A stretch of 64,000 bases of DNA from G963666705 sp963666705 (GTDB taxonomy: Bacteria; Pseudomonadota; Alphaproteobacteria; CADEGL01): assembly GCA_963666705.2 (NCBI GenBank), contig CAXXKO010000016.1:124001-188000 (forward strand), in the 5' to 3' direction. Positions within the stretch are counted from its first letter, which is position 1; each line of letters opens with the position of its first letter. Shown in pieces: positions 26,075 through 35,090 of this stretch. Position numbers and translations under genes: made by a program. The notes beneath the pieces were generated by a model, which was given only the letters and a program-made list of their open reading frames with translations, made no database searches and was not told where the DNA came from.

Positions 26075-27119
26075 GGCCTTCGCGCGGGCGCTGTCGGACG
26101 AAGCCGCCCGGCGCGCCGAAGCCCTGCTCGCCGGCCTCGAAGCCTACCGCCGCCACCCCTACCGCCGCGCGCTTCAGGACCCACCGTCGATCTGGGCCGA
26201 GGGCGCGAGCCGCCTCCTCGATTACGGCCAATGCGGCGCCGGGGCGGCCGGCGGCCGGCCGGTGCTGGTCGTGCCCTCCCTGGTCAACCGCGGCTACGTC
26301 CTCGACCTCTCGGAGGGCCAGAGCCTCCTGCGCTGGCTCGCGGCGCGCGGCCTCCGGCCGATGCTCGTCGACTGGGGCCGGCCGGGCGCGGAAGAGCGCG
26401 GCCTCGGCCTCGACGATCTTATCGCCGGCCGGCTCGCCCGCGCCCTCGACGCAGCGCGCGCGGCGACCGGGGCGGCGCCGCTCGTCCTCCGCTACTGCAT
26501 GGGCGGGCTCCTGGCCCTGGCCCTCGCGGCGCTCCGCCCGCGGGACGTGGCCGGCCTCGCCCTCCTGGCCACGCCGTGGGACTTCCACGCGGGTGGCGAG
26601 GCGGCCCAGGCGCGCAGGCTCGCGGCCTCGGTTCTGCCGTTCTGGCCCCTGTTCGACGCCCTTGGCGAGATGCCGGTCGACGCCATCCAGGCCCTCTTCG
26701 CCCGCCTCGACCCCTATCTCGCGGTGCGCAAGTTCACTGCTTTCTCGGCCCTCGACCCCACCTCGCCCAAGGCGCGGGCCTTCGTCGCGCTCGAGGACTG
26801 GCTCAACGACGGCGTGGCCCTCCCCGCCCCCCTGGCGCGGGCCTGCATCGACGGCTGGTATGGCGAGAATCTGCCGGGGCGTGGGGCCTGGCGCGTGGCC
26901 GGGCAGGCCATCGAAGTGGCCCGCATCGACCTCCCGGCCCTGGTGGTCATCCCGGCCCGAGACCGTATCGTGCCGCCGGCCTCGGCCGAGGCGCTGGCCG
27001 CGGCGCTGCCGCGTGCCGCCGTGCGCCGCGTGCCCCTGGGCCATATCGGCATGATCGTCGGCGGCCGGGCGCGGCGTTCGCTCTGGGCCCCGCTCGCCAC
27101 CTGGCTCGGAAAGGCTTGA
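25896..27119 (+). CDS. phaC: Polyhydroxyalkanoate synthase, short class III-like PhaC (alpha/beta hydrolase)
   Basis: From ATG 25896 the protein has 407 residues; RPLPLHLAMAF near the start suggests this codon, though 25848 and 25944 are also possible. It polymerises hydroxyacyl-CoA. The lipase-like box is LRYCMGGLL with the nucleophile Cys; the position normally Gly before Tyr is Arg. The Asp is in IPARDRIVPP and the His in LGHIGMIVGG. VVPSLVNRGYVLDL and DWGRPG are typical PhaC segments. It lies in the phaE-phaC-phaA-phaB order. Confidence 0.82.
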   Translation: MVDRALAPRPLPLHLAMAFATWTSSIAAWPGSRSGWLASNGDPAAARSALGKALESVPAEAFARALSDEAARRAEALLAGLEAYRRHPYRRALQDPPSIWAEGASRLLDYGQCGAGAAGGRPVLVVPSLVNRGYVLDLSEGQSLLRWLAARGLRPMLVDWGRPGAEERGLGLDDLIAGRLARALDAARAATGAAPLVLRYCMGGLLALALAALRPRDVAGLALLATPWDFHAGGEAAQARRLAASVLPFWPLFDALGEMPVDAIQALFARLDPYLAVRKFTAFSALDPTSPKARAFVALEDWLNDGVALPAPLARACIDGWYGENLPGRGAWRVAGQAIEVARIDLPALVVIPARDRIVPPASAEALAAALPRAAVRRVPLGHIGMIVGGRARRSLWAPLATWLGKA

Positions 27120-27124
27120 ATGAA

Positions 27125-27141
27125 ATATTGCAGTGCAATAT
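27125..27141. promoter_or_regulatory. Perfect 17-bp palindrome, candidate PhaR operator before phaA
   Basis: ATATTGCAGTGCAATAT is symmetric around its central G, five bases after the phaC stop and about 110 bases before phaA. The TTGCA-N-TGCAA core recurs before phaR. The site lies in an AT-rich stretch likely to be the phaAB promoter. Confidence 0.65.
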
Positions 27142-27249
27142 ATCATTCGGGCGCCTCCCCGAGCGCCAGGAGTCGTACGGCGAAATTCCTTCCCACGCGC
27201 GAGACGCGCTCGGGGCACCGCCCCGAACCCACTGATAAGGAGCCATGCC

Positions 27250-28425
27250 TTGACCGAGATCGTGATCGCCGGCGCCGCGCGGACGGCCGTTGGGGCCTTC
27301 GGCGGCGGACTGAGCTCCCTGCCCGCCTCCCTATTGGGCCAAGCCGCCATCACCGAGGCCATGCGCCGGGCGGGCGTCGAGGGGGATGATGTCTCGGAGG
27401 TCATCCTGGGTCAGATCCTGACCGCGGGCATGGGCCAGAACCCGGCCCGCCAGGCGGCCATCGGCGCCGGCATCCCGGTCGAGAAGACGGCCTACGGGGT
27501 CAACCAGCTCTGCGGCTCGGGCCTGCGCACGGTGGCGCTCGGCTACCAGGCGATCCGCGTCGGCGACAGCACGATCGTGGTCGCCGGCGGTCAGGAGAGC
27601 ATGAGCCAGGCGCCCCACGTCGCGCACCTGCGCGACGGCGCCAAGATGGGCGACGTGACGTTCGTCGATTCGATGATCGTGGATGGGCTGTGGGACGCCT
27701 TCAACGGCTACCACATGGGCAACACGGCCGAGAACGTCGCCGGCAAGTACCAGATCACGCGCGAGGAGCAGGACGCCTTCGCCGCCGCCTCCCAGGCCAA
27801 GGCCGAGGCGGCCCAGAAGGCCGAGCGCTTCGCCGACGAGATCGTCCCGGTGACCATCAAGACCCGCAAGGGTGAGGTGGTGGTGGATACGGACGAGCAT
27901 CCCCGCCACGGCACCACCCTCGAGGCGCTGGCCAAGCTCCGCCCCGCCTTCGACAAGGACGGCACGGTGACGGCCGGCAACGCATCGGGCATCAACGACG
28001 GCGCCGCCGCCGCCGTCCTCATGACGGCCGAGGAGGCCGCGCGGCGCAAGATCGAGCCGCTCGCGCGCATCGTCTCCTGGGCGACGGCGGGCGTCGATCC
28101 CGCGATCATGGGGACGGGGCCCATCCCGGCGAGCCGCGCGGCCCTGGCCAAGGCGGGCTGGGCGGCCGGCGACCTCGACCTCATCGAGGCCAACGAGGCC
28201 TTCGCCGCCCAGGCCTGCGCCGTCAACAAGGACCTCGGCTGGGACACGGCGAAGGTCAACGTGAACGGCGGCGCCATTGCGCTCGGTCACCCCATCGGCG
28301 CCTCGGGTGCGCGGGTGCTGGTGACCCTCCTCCATGAGATGGCGAGGCGCGACGCCAAGAAGGGCCTCGCCACCTTGTGCATCGGCGGCGGCATGGGCAT
28401 CGCCATGTGCCTCGCGCGCGACTAG
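27250..28425 (+). CDS. phaA: Acetyl-CoA acetyltransferase (beta-ketothiolase)
   Basis: The 391-residue thiolase starts at TTG 27250, seven bases after AGGAG (the ATG five bases earlier is out of frame and stops at once). The acyl-accepting Cys is in GVNQLCGSGLRTVALG, and the two other catalytic residues are in GGAIALGHPIGASGARVL (His) and LCIGGGMGIAM (Cys). It condenses two acetyl-CoA for PHB synthesis. It is followed by phaB after a family C repeat. Confidence 0.93.
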   Translation: MTEIVIAGAARTAVGAFGGGLSSLPASLLGQAAITEAMRRAGVEGDDVSEVILGQILTAGMGQNPARQAAIGAGIPVEKTAYGVNQLCGSGLRTVALGYQAIRVGDSTIVVAGGQESMSQAPHVAHLRDGAKMGDVTFVDSMIVDGLWDAFNGYHMGNTAENVAGKYQITREEQDAFAAASQAKAEAAQKAERFADEIVPVTIKTRKGEVVVDTDEHPRHGTTLEALAKLRPAFDKDGTVTAGNASGINDGAAAAVLMTAEEAARRKIEPLARIVSWATAGVDPAIMGTGPIPASRAALAKAGWAAGDLDLIEANEAFAAQACAVNKDLGWDTAKVNVNGGAIALGHPIGASGARVLVTLLHEMARRDAKKGLATLCIGGGMGIAMCLARD

Positions 28426-28441
28426 GCGGGATCGGGGCACT

Positions 28442-28574
28442 GGAGCGCTTCCAGCTCGACTGGAATCGCTCCAGGCCGCAAGGCGGCCCGCCGGTCGCCC
28501 GGCGCGCCCGCGCAGGCGCGGACCACCCGGTCCGCTGCCGCGAGCGACGAGAAGCGAGAGCGGGAACCGCTAGA
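28442..28574. repeat. Family C repeat, copy C1, between phaA and phaB
   Basis: It starts GGAGCGCTTCCAGCTCGACT and runs through hairpin blocks GGACC..GGTCC and GGCGCGCCCGCGCAGGCGC to CCGCTAG. The right third differs from C2 and C3. It ends just before the phaB ribosome-binding site and, as a chain of hairpins in the mRNA, could affect phaAB expression. Confidence 0.75.
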
Positions 28575-28587
28575 GGGAGTGGGCGAT

Positions 28588-29309
28588 ATGGCGAGAGTGG
28601 CGGTGGTGACCGGGGGGACGCGCGGCATCGGCCGGGCGATCTGCACCGGGCTCAAGGACGCGGGCTACGCGGTCGCCGCCAACTATGGCGGCAACGACGA
28701 GGCGGCCGGGCGCTTCGCGGAAGAGACAGGCATCCCCATCTATAAGTTCGATGTCTCGGACTTCGATGCCTGCGTGGCCGGTGTCGCCCGCATCGTGGCC
28801 GACCTGGGCCCGGTCGAGATCCTGGTCAACAACGCCGGCATCACCCGCGACAGCACCCTGCACAAGATGGCGCCCGAATTTTGGGAGGCGTGATCGACAC
28901 CAACCTGGGCTCGTGTTTCAACATGTGCCGTTCGGTGGTCGAGAGCATGCGTGCACGCGGCTTCGGGCGCATCGTCAACATCGGCTCCATCAACGGCCAG
29001 GCCGGGCAGTACGGCCAGGTCAACTACGCCGCCGCCAAGTCGGGCATCCACGGCTTCACCAAGGCTCTGGCCCAGGAGGGGGCGGCCAAGGGCATCACCG
29101 TCAACGCCATCGCGCCGGGCTATGTGGACACGGACATGGTGCGCGCCGTGCCCGACCACGTGCTCGAGAAGATCATCGCCGGCATCCCCATCGGGCGCCT
29201 CGGCAAGGCCGAGGACATCGCCCGCGGCGTCCTCTTCCTGGTGGGCGACGCCGCCGACTTCATCACCGGCTCGACCCTCTCCATCAACGGCGGCCAGCAC
29301 ATGTACTAG
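28588..29309 (+). pseudogene. phaB: Acetoacetyl-CoA reductase PhaB, split by a single-base deletion
   Basis: The first part (from ATG 28588) has VVTGGTRGIGRAICTGL and ILVNNAGITRDSTLHKM and stops at a TGA just after EFWEA. Homology resumes in another frame with VIDTNLGSCFNMCRSVVESM and carries the catalytic IVNIGSINGQAGQYGQVNYA and SGIHGFTKAL to the end. One extra G in GAGGCGTGATC (about 28884-28892) would give EAVIDTNLG and a complete 240-residue enzyme. It reduces acetoacetyl-CoA with NADPH. The TAG stop forms part of the CTAG where repeat B2 begins. Confidence 0.82.
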
Positions 29310-29581
29310 ACCCACTTTCATAATTCCGTATGCCATACGACGGCGCCCCGAGGTTCCCGGCTAGGAGCGTGGCGCGCCGTGATGCCGGGGCATCACCCGA
29401 AACCCCTTGGCGTCGCGCGACGACGTCCGGGGGCCTCGGGGCGCCGCCCTGCGGGTCGCTTTTCCCGCCCCCTCGGGGCGTCGAGGACGCTTGACGATGC
29501 CCCGGCATCGCCGGCGCGCCCCCTCCTACCGAGGAGACGGGAAAAGCGATCGTATGGAACACGGAATTATGAAAGTGGGTA
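29310..29581. repeat. Family B palindromic MITE-like repeat, copy B2
   Basis: CTAG flanks it on both sides (29306-29309 and 29582-29585); the left one contains the phaB stop. It starts ACCCACTTTCATAATTCCG (first T lost) and ends in the complementary GGAATTATGAAAGTGGGT. The interior matches B4. Confidence 0.88.
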
Positions 29582-29691
29582 CTAGGGCGCCATGGTGGAG
29601 AGTGGAGCGGTTGAAGGCCGGAATACGAACCGACTTGACGGGTGGAAATTAAGCACTGAAATTGATTGGTCTGTAAATTATACCAGTGAGC

Positions 29692-30269
29692 CTATGAAAT
29701 CACCTTCATGATCCATGGATAGGCGCAGAGGGTTCGCATACGATCCGGTTCTGCGATGAGGTCGATCCATGCTTGGCAACAGGCGTCGATGATGGCCTCG
29801 GTGTCGTCGAGGACGCGGAGCGATAGGAAGCGTTCGCGTAGGTAGAGCCAAACCCGCTCGACGGGGTTGAGTTCGGGACTGTAAGGCGGCAACAGCGCCA
29901 AGGTGACGTTGTCGGGGACGGTGAGGGCGCGCTCGTCGTGCCAACCGGCGCCGTCGCACATCATGACGGCGTGCGCATCCTGGTCCAGGGTATCGGCGAA
30001 GTGTGCGAGAAACAGGTCCATGACCTTGGCGTTGACGCTCGGCATCACCAGGGTGACGTCGTCGCCGGTGTCCGGGCGCACGGCGGAGAAGATGTAGGCC
30101 CACTGGTAGCCGATTTGACGCGTCCCGGGGGCACGCTCGCCCCTGCGCCACCACCGGTGACACACCCGGCCCTTGTTGCCGACGCGCGCTTCATCCTGAA
30201 ACCACAGCTGTAGGCGCTTGTCGGGATGCGCCGCGGCGGTCGCCTTCAGGATGTCGCGAAGCCCCCTTT
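29692..30269 (-). CDS. IS630 transposase, catalytic part (orfB)
   Basis: After a frame change at the A-run the protein continues RGLRDILKATAA and carries the DDE core: LWFQDEARVGNKG (first Asp), MCDGAGWHDERAL (second Asp) and LPPYSPELNPVERVW (Glu). A -1 shift joins it to the upstream frame, as is usual in IS630. It covers residues to the element's end. Confidence 0.85.
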
Positions 30270-30770
30270 TTTGAAGCGCTCCTGCGCTTCGGCGTCCCTT
30301 CGCGGGTGGCTCGGGCGCGCCTTCTGGCGGGAAAATCCCATCCGCCGTAGAACCCGGGTCATGCTCGAGGGGTGGTAGGTCTTGGCGAAGCGCTCCTCCA
30401 GCCAGCGGCACAGATCGGCCCGGGTCCAGGCGCAAACCCCGTCGCGCTCAGGCTCCGGCCCGGCGATGATGACCGCCGCCAGCGCCGCTTCCTCGTCTGC
30501 CGTCAGCCGCCGCGGCGAGTAGCCCTTTGGACGGTCGTGAAGCCCCTCCAATCCCTTTGCATTGTAACGAACAACCGCGTCGCGAAGCGTTTGGCGATCC
30601 ATCCCCGCAAGCCGCGCGGCATCAGCCCAGGGCATCTCCTCCAAAGCATTCGCGATCCCATAGGCCCGCGCCGCCGCTCGACCGTACGATTCCACGCGAG
30701 CCCAGCGCCGAAGCTCCAAAGGCGTCAAATCATCCCGTATCTTGAGTGCTGATCCCATGACATCCCCCAC
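30246..30770 (-). CDS. IS630 transposase, N-terminal DNA-binding part (orfA)
   Basis: The 174-residue frame has two helix-turn-helix units (WADAARLAGMDRQTLRDAVV and a winged helix with SMTRVLRRMGFSRQKARP). It ends soon after a run of six A residues (T6 at 30267-30272 on the plus strand), the probable -1 slippage site that yields the full-length transposase. Confidence 0.85.
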   Translation of the reverse strand: MGDVMGSALKIRDDLTPLELRRWARVESYGRAAARAYGIANALEEMPWADAARLAGMDRQTLRDAVVRYNAKGLEGLHDRPKGYSPRRLTADEEAALAAVIIAGPEPERDGVCAWTRADLCRWLEERFAKTYHPSSMTRVLRRMGFSRQKARPSHPRRDAEAQERFKKGGFATS

Positions 30771-30859
30771 ATCTGGTGGGAGACCATAGAATCACAATCC
30801 GCCATCATCCGCCATCAATGAATATCCCGAGAGTCAATTCAGGCGCTCACTGGTATTAC

Positions 30860-30878
30860 ATATCGCAATCCGCGATAT
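30860..30878. promoter_or_regulatory. Perfect inverted repeat upstream of lysR, candidate operator
   Basis: ATATCGC-N5-GCGATAT is centred 27 bases upstream of the LysR start. It fits the size of LysR-type boxes and suggests autoregulation. The IS630 end lies only seven bases to its left, so upstream promoter elements were probably displaced. Confidence 0.55.
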
Positions 30879-30895
30879 TACGACAGAGGCCTGCC

Positions 30896-31780
30896 ATGAA
30901 TTCAGCGGATCTCAGGGTGTTCGAGGCCGTGGCCCGGTCCGGCGGCATGAGCCGAGCGGCCGCGGCTTTGAATACAGTGCAATCGAACGTAACCGCCCGA
31001 ATCAAGCATCTCGAGGAGGAGGTCGGAACGCGGCTCTTCCACCGTCGTAGCCGGGGTGTCGAGCTGACCGCCGCCGGTCGAAAATTGCTGCCCTATGCCG
31101 CCAGGGTCGCGCATCTCATCGCGGACGCGGGCAGGGCGGTCCGGGACGATGGCGTCCCGAGTGGCGCGCTGGTCATCGGCTCCCTCGAGACGACGGCCGC
31201 TCTACGTCTATCGCCGGTCCTCGGTGTCTATGTCGCATCCCACCCGGCGGTCGACCTGGTGCTGAGAACAGGCACCACGTGCGAGCTCGTCCATGACGTG
31301 CTCGACCATCGGCTGGAATGCGCCTTCGTCTGTGGCCCGGTCAACCATCCGGAGCTCGAAGAGGAAGCGGTCTTCCGTGAGGAGCTGGTGTTGCTGACGG
31401 GTCGGTCCGTGCGCTCGCTCGGAGGCCTGGCGCACGAAAAAGACCTCAAGATCGTTGTGCTTCGCGCCGGCTGCTCCTATCGCTTGCGGCTGGAGGCGAT
31501 TCTGGCGAAGCGCGGGATCGTCGGATTCAGGCTGCTCGAGTTCGGTACGATCGAGTCTATTTTCGGCTGCGTTGGCGCAGGGCTCGGCGTCACCCTGCTG
31601 CCGCGAAGCCTGATCGGCTCGGTCTGGCGCGACGACCGCGTCGCTATTCACGAGTTACCCAAGGCCGAGGCCCATGTGGAGACGACCTTCATCCGTCGCC
31701 GCGAGGCATTCGCCTCCAGCGCGCTCCTGGCCTTCCTGCAATGCGCCCGCGAAGCGTCGGCCGGCACCAAGGCGATGTAA
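30896..31780 (+). CDS. LysR-type transcriptional regulator
   Basis: The 294-residue protein starts at ATG 30896 (MNSADLRVFEAVARSGGMSR). The winged HTH is residues 1-60, with AAAALNTVQSNVTARIKHLE. The effector domain follows from about residue 85 (GALVIGSLETTAALRLSPVL). NTVQSNVTARIKHLE is close to the YwfM/PltR-like branch. The MFS gene 178 bases downstream on the same strand is a likely target. Confidence 0.88.
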   Translation: MNSADLRVFEAVARSGGMSRAAAALNTVQSNVTARIKHLEEEVGTRLFHRRSRGVELTAAGRKLLPYAARVAHLIADAGRAVRDDGVPSGALVIGSLETTAALRLSPVLGVYVASHPAVDLVLRTGTTCELVHDVLDHRLECAFVCGPVNHPELEEEAVFREELVLLTGRSVRSLGGLAHEKDLKIVVLRAGCSYRLRLEAILAKRGIVGFRLLEFGTIESIFGCVGAGLGVTLLPRSLIGSVWRDDRVAIHELPKAEAHVETTFIRRREAFASSALLAFLQCAREASAGTKAM

Positions 31781-31958
31781 TCGGTCTTTCTATCTGTAAA
31801 ACAGATAGCGACCATCGGATTAAACCGTTTTTCCGGTTTTCACGAACGTCCTAACCTTCCCCTCCAATATGGAGTGATGGGGAATATGCGACGGATTTCC
31901 GTGGCGGTGTCCGCGAACGCGTTGGCGTGCGAGGCCGACCCCGTCACATGGGCTTGGC

Positions 31959-33113
31959 GTGAATAGCCCGTCTATCAGACCCTACCGGCTCGCATTGGGT
32001 GGGCTCGTCGCCATGGCGGCGGCGATGGGCATCGGGCGCTTTGTCTATACGCCGATCCTCCCGTTCATGGCCGGCGGGCTGCACTTTACCAAGGGTGAGG
32101 CGGGACTGATCGCATCCGCGAATTTCATGGGCTATCTCGCGGGAGCGCTCGCCGCCGCGTCGTCGGGTCTACCCGGCAGCACGCGCGGCTGGATGCTGGC
32201 CGCTCTGGCGGCGAGCGCCGCGAGCACCGGTGCAGTGGGTTCGGCCCAGGGCCTCGCTCCGATCCTCGCGTTGCGTTTTGTCGGTGGCGCCGCGAGCGCG
32301 TTCGTCCTGGTCCTTGCCTCGGCGCTCGTCCTGGAACGCTTGAGCGCCAGTGGACGCGGAGGCTTGTCCTCGCTGCATTTCGCCGGGGTGGGTGCTGGGA
32401 TCGCCGTCTCCGCGCTCTTGACCTGGGGCATCGAATCCCTGGGCGGCGATTGGCGATGGATGTGGATTGGCGGCGGCCTGGTTTCGCTTGCCTCGGTCAT
32501 CGCCGTGGCGACGCTCGTACCTGGGGCGCGAGAGCCTCCCGCCCCTTCGGTGGCGACAATGGCGGTCGCGTCGAAGCTCGGGCCTTGGCCCCTTGTGGTC
32601 GCCTATGGGTTGTTTGGATTTGGCTACGTAATCACGGCAACCTTCATCGTCGTCATCGTCCGCGCGTCGCCGGAGGCGCGGGCCGTCGAGCCCCTCGTCT
32701 GGCTGGCCGTCGGCATCGCGGCCATTCCTTCGATCTTCGCCTGGTCGGCGATCGGACGGCGATTCGGGTTGCTCCGGGCCTTCGCGATCGCCTGCCTCGT
32801 CGAAGCGATCGGGGTGCTCTCGAGCGTCGTCTGGGCGAGTGCTCTCGGCCTGTTCGTGGCGGCGGCCTTCCAGGGCGGCACGTTCATGGGGATTACGGCC
32901 TTGGGTCTCGTGGCGGCACGGGAGCTGTCGGGTGGAGACCCCCGCCGCTCACTCGCCATGATGACCGCGGCTTTCGGTTTGGGCCAAACACTGGGGCCGG
33001 TGGCCGCCGGGTATGGTTTCGACCTGACCGGGAGTTTCCTCCTCCCGTCGATTGTCGCCGCGACCGGTCTTTGTATCAGCTCGATTTTGGTGGTCATGAT
33101 GCGCCAGAAGTAA
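31959..33113 (+). CDS. MFS transporter, YbfB/YjiJ family
   Basis: The 384-residue protein starts at GTG 31959 and has 12 predicted membrane segments. MGIGRFVYTPILPFM near the N-terminus is the signature of the YbfB/YjiJ family; GFGYVITATFIVVIVR and AAFGLGQTLGPVAAGYGFD appear in the second half. The substrate is unknown. The LysR gene upstream on the same strand may regulate it. Confidence 0.85.
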   Translation: MNSPSIRPYRLALGGLVAMAAAMGIGRFVYTPILPFMAGGLHFTKGEAGLIASANFMGYLAGALAAASSGLPGSTRGWMLAALAASAASTGAVGSAQGLAPILALRFVGGAASAFVLVLASALVLERLSASGRGGLSSLHFAGVGAGIAVSALLTWGIESLGGDWRWMWIGGGLVSLASVIAVATLVPGAREPPAPSVATMAVASKLGPWPLVVAYGLFGFGYVITATFIVVIVRASPEARAVEPLVWLAVGIAAIPSIFAWSAIGRRFGLLRAFAIACLVEAIGVLSSVVWASALGLFVAAAFQGGTFMGITALGLVAARELSGGDPRRSLAMMTAAFGLGQTLGPVAAGYGFDLTGSFLLPSIVAATGLCISSILVVMMRQK

Positions 33114-33219
33114 AGCGCCTCTCGGTGCCTATCGAAGGCGTGGACCGCAATACCACCGCGCCAACTCCACGGCGCCGCGCAACCATGAAAACCGTCACCC
33201 ATGTTCCCGTGATCGCACA

Positions 33220-33455
33220 CGAAAGAGTGGCTCCGATCGAAGCGGAACCGCGCGAGCCGACCTTGTCGAGGCCGTAGCGCGCCTTCGCCTCTTCGTACGA
33301 ACAGGCCATGCCGTCGTTGTCGAAGGCGAAATAGGCGAGCGAGGAATGGCCCCGGGAATGGTCGAACTTGATGTCGCCCATCCCCTTGGCCGTGCCCGAG
33401 CCGACCCCGCCCTCGTAGAACACCCAGCCCTCGGGAAGGACGGTGCGGATAAGCG
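33220..33455 (-). pseudogene. Duplicated 3' fragment of the DUF1326 gene with the adjoining repeat end
   Basis: Minus-strand translation gives LIRTVLPEGWVFYEGGVGSG and SSLAYFAFDNDGMACSYEEA, close to the C-terminus of the intact gene at 35087-35764. The copied segment also includes the right end of repeat C2 (AGAGTGGCTCCGATCGAAGC), with the stop codon mutated so that the frame runs on. It is a segmental copy of roughly 35055-35285. Confidence 0.78.
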
Positions 33456-33560
33456 CCGCGCAATCGCGCTCGGCCACCCCATCGGCGCTGCGGGTGCGCG
33501 CCTGCCGGTCACCCTCCCCCATGAGATGGCGAAGCGCGCCGGCGCCGGGCCGTCCGCGGC
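33456..33560 (+). pseudogene. Fragment of a thiolase C-terminus
   Basis: Plus-strand translation reads AIALGHPIGAAGARLPVTLP, then HEMAKRAGAG, matching the catalytic end of PhaA. It abuts the DUF1326 fragment, so this gap (33114-33611) is a mosaic of gene pieces and holds no intact gene. Confidence 0.7.
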
Positions 33561-33611
33561 TCGATTTCGGCAGCCGAATGCGCACCCGCTCTCGGCATGC
33601 CGGAGGCGCCG

Positions 33612-34889
33612 TCAATCAGGCAGCGGTCGGTCCTTGGTCTCAGGTATGCTCATCACCGCGACGAGGGAGACGACGGAAAGCACCATGAGGTAGTAGACCG
33701 GCGCGAAATCATCGCTGGTCCTTTGAATCAGATAGGCGGCAACGAACGGCGTGGTGCCGCCAAAGATCGACAGAACGAGATTGTAGCCGATCGACAGCAC
33801 GCTGACTCGCACGCGGCGGGGAATGATCTCGGCCTGGGCCGCCGGGTTCGCCGCATAGACCCAACTGAACAGGACCGCGAAGCCAAGCTGGCCGATGAAC
33901 ACCAGAACGAGGTTGTTATGGTGCATGAACCAGAACAAGGGCCACGACAGGACGAGAATTCCCACGGCCCCGGTCAACAGAATCGGCTTGCGGCCGATGC
34001 GGTCGGCAAGGAGGGCGATCGGCAAGGGCAGGAAGGTCAGCACCACCATGCAAAAAGTGTTGATATCCATTGCGTTAGCAACAGAAACATGCATCCGATC
34101 GGTCAAGTACGACACGGCGAAGACGAACATCATGTAGAATCCGACATTGACCGAAAGCGCGAGGCCCATGACCTGGCACATGACCCGCCAGTGGTCGCGA
34201 AAGGCGGATATCACGGGCGAGCGCGCGGACTCCTCTTCGTATTCCGGTGCTGGCGGCTCCTCGAGGTGACGGCGCAGGAACAGCGCGACCAATGCGATCA
34301 ACGCACCCGCCAAGAAGGGGATGCGCCAAGCCCACGCGTGCAGGGTGGACTCGTCCAACGTGTTTATCAGTAAGGTCGCAACCCCCGATCCGATCAAGAA
34401 ACCGCCCGCCGAGCCGCACAGGATCCAGCTCGCATAGAAGGCCCGCCTGTCGGTGGGCGCGTGCTCGACAACGAAGGTGGTCGATCCGGTGTATTCCCCA
34501 CCGACGGAAAAACCCTGCAGGACCCGCACGATGACGAGAAGGACGGCCGCCATCGGCCCAATCTGCGTTGTGACCGGCAAGAGGCCGATGGCGACGGTGG
34601 CAATTCCCATGAGCCAGACCGTCAGGAGCAGCACGCGTTTGCGACCGATCTTGTCGCCGATATGGCCGAATACCATGGCACCCAAAGGGCGCGACAGGTA
34701 GCCGGCAGCGAAGGCGCCGTAGGTCAGCAGAAGCGAGGAAAAGGGGTCGTCGGAAGGGAAGAACAACTTGGCGATGATCGGCGCCATGTAGGCGTAAGCG
34801 GCGAAGTCGTACCATTCCATGACATTGCCGATCGCCCCGCCGAACCCGTTCTTGCGAACCTTGCGTAGCTGATCTGCGCTCATCGACAT
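33612..34889 (-). CDS. MFS transporter, metabolite:H+ symporter (MHS) family
   Basis: The 425-residue protein starts at ATG 34889. It has 12 membrane segments and MHS signatures: GNVMEWYDFAAYAYMAPIIA, GHIGDKIGRKRVLLLT and RVLQGFSVGGEYTGSTTFV. Relatives take up citrate, alpha-ketoglutarate, proline/betaine or shikimate; the substrate is not decided. A family C repeat separates it from DUF1326 upstream on the same strand. Confidence 0.88.
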   Translation of the reverse strand: MSMSADQLRKVRKNGFGGAIGNVMEWYDFAAYAYMAPIIAKLFFPSDDPFSSLLLTYGAFAAGYLSRPLGAMVFGHIGDKIGRKRVLLLTVWLMGIATVAIGLLPVTTQIGPMAAVLLVIVRVLQGFSVGGEYTGSTTFVVEHAPTDRRAFYASWILCGSAGGFLIGSGVATLLINTLDESTLHAWAWRIPFLAGALIALVALFLRRHLEEPPAPEYEEESARSPVISAFRDHWRVMCQVMGLALSVNVGFYMMFVFAVSYLTDRMHVSVANAMDINTFCMVVLTFLPLPIALLADRIGRKPILLTGAVGILVLSWPLFWFMHHNNLVLVFIGQLGFAVLFSWVYAANPAAQAEIIPRRVRVSVLSIGYNLVLSIFGGTTPFVAAYLIQRTSDDFAPVYYLMVLSVVSLVAVMSIPETKDRPLPD

Positions 34890-34939
34890 GGAATCCCCGG
34901 TCCTCGGCCGGCGGCGGAAGCTGGCACCGCCGGCCGCGC

Positions 34940-35090
34940 TGGAGCGTTTCCACCTCGACTGGAATCGCTCCAGGCCGCAAGGCGGCCCGCCGGGCGCCCG
35001 GCGCGCCCGCGCGGGCGCGGACCACTTGGTCCGCTGCCGCGAGCGACAAATAGGGCTAGAGTGGGTCCGATCAAAGCGGAGCCGCTCTAG
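34940..35090. repeat. Family C repeat, copy C2
   Basis: A 151-bp copy from GGAGCGTTTCCACCTCGACT to CCGCTCTAG. Inverted ends AGCGTTTCC/GGAGCCGCT and internal hairpins GGACCACTTGGTCC and GGCGGCCCGCC are visible. Its terminal CTAG contains the stop codon of the DUF1326 gene on the minus strand. Confidence 0.82.

Larger units (their letters stand above)
29683..30853 (-). mobile_element. IS630 family insertion sequence, 1171 bp
   Basis: The ends CCAGTGAGCCTATGAA and its near complement are flanked by TA on both sides (29681-29682 and 30854-30855), the IS630 target. It carries a transposase in two overlapping frames and lies 43 bases before a lysR gene. The 100 bases between B2 and this element show no gene. 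Confidence 0.88.
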
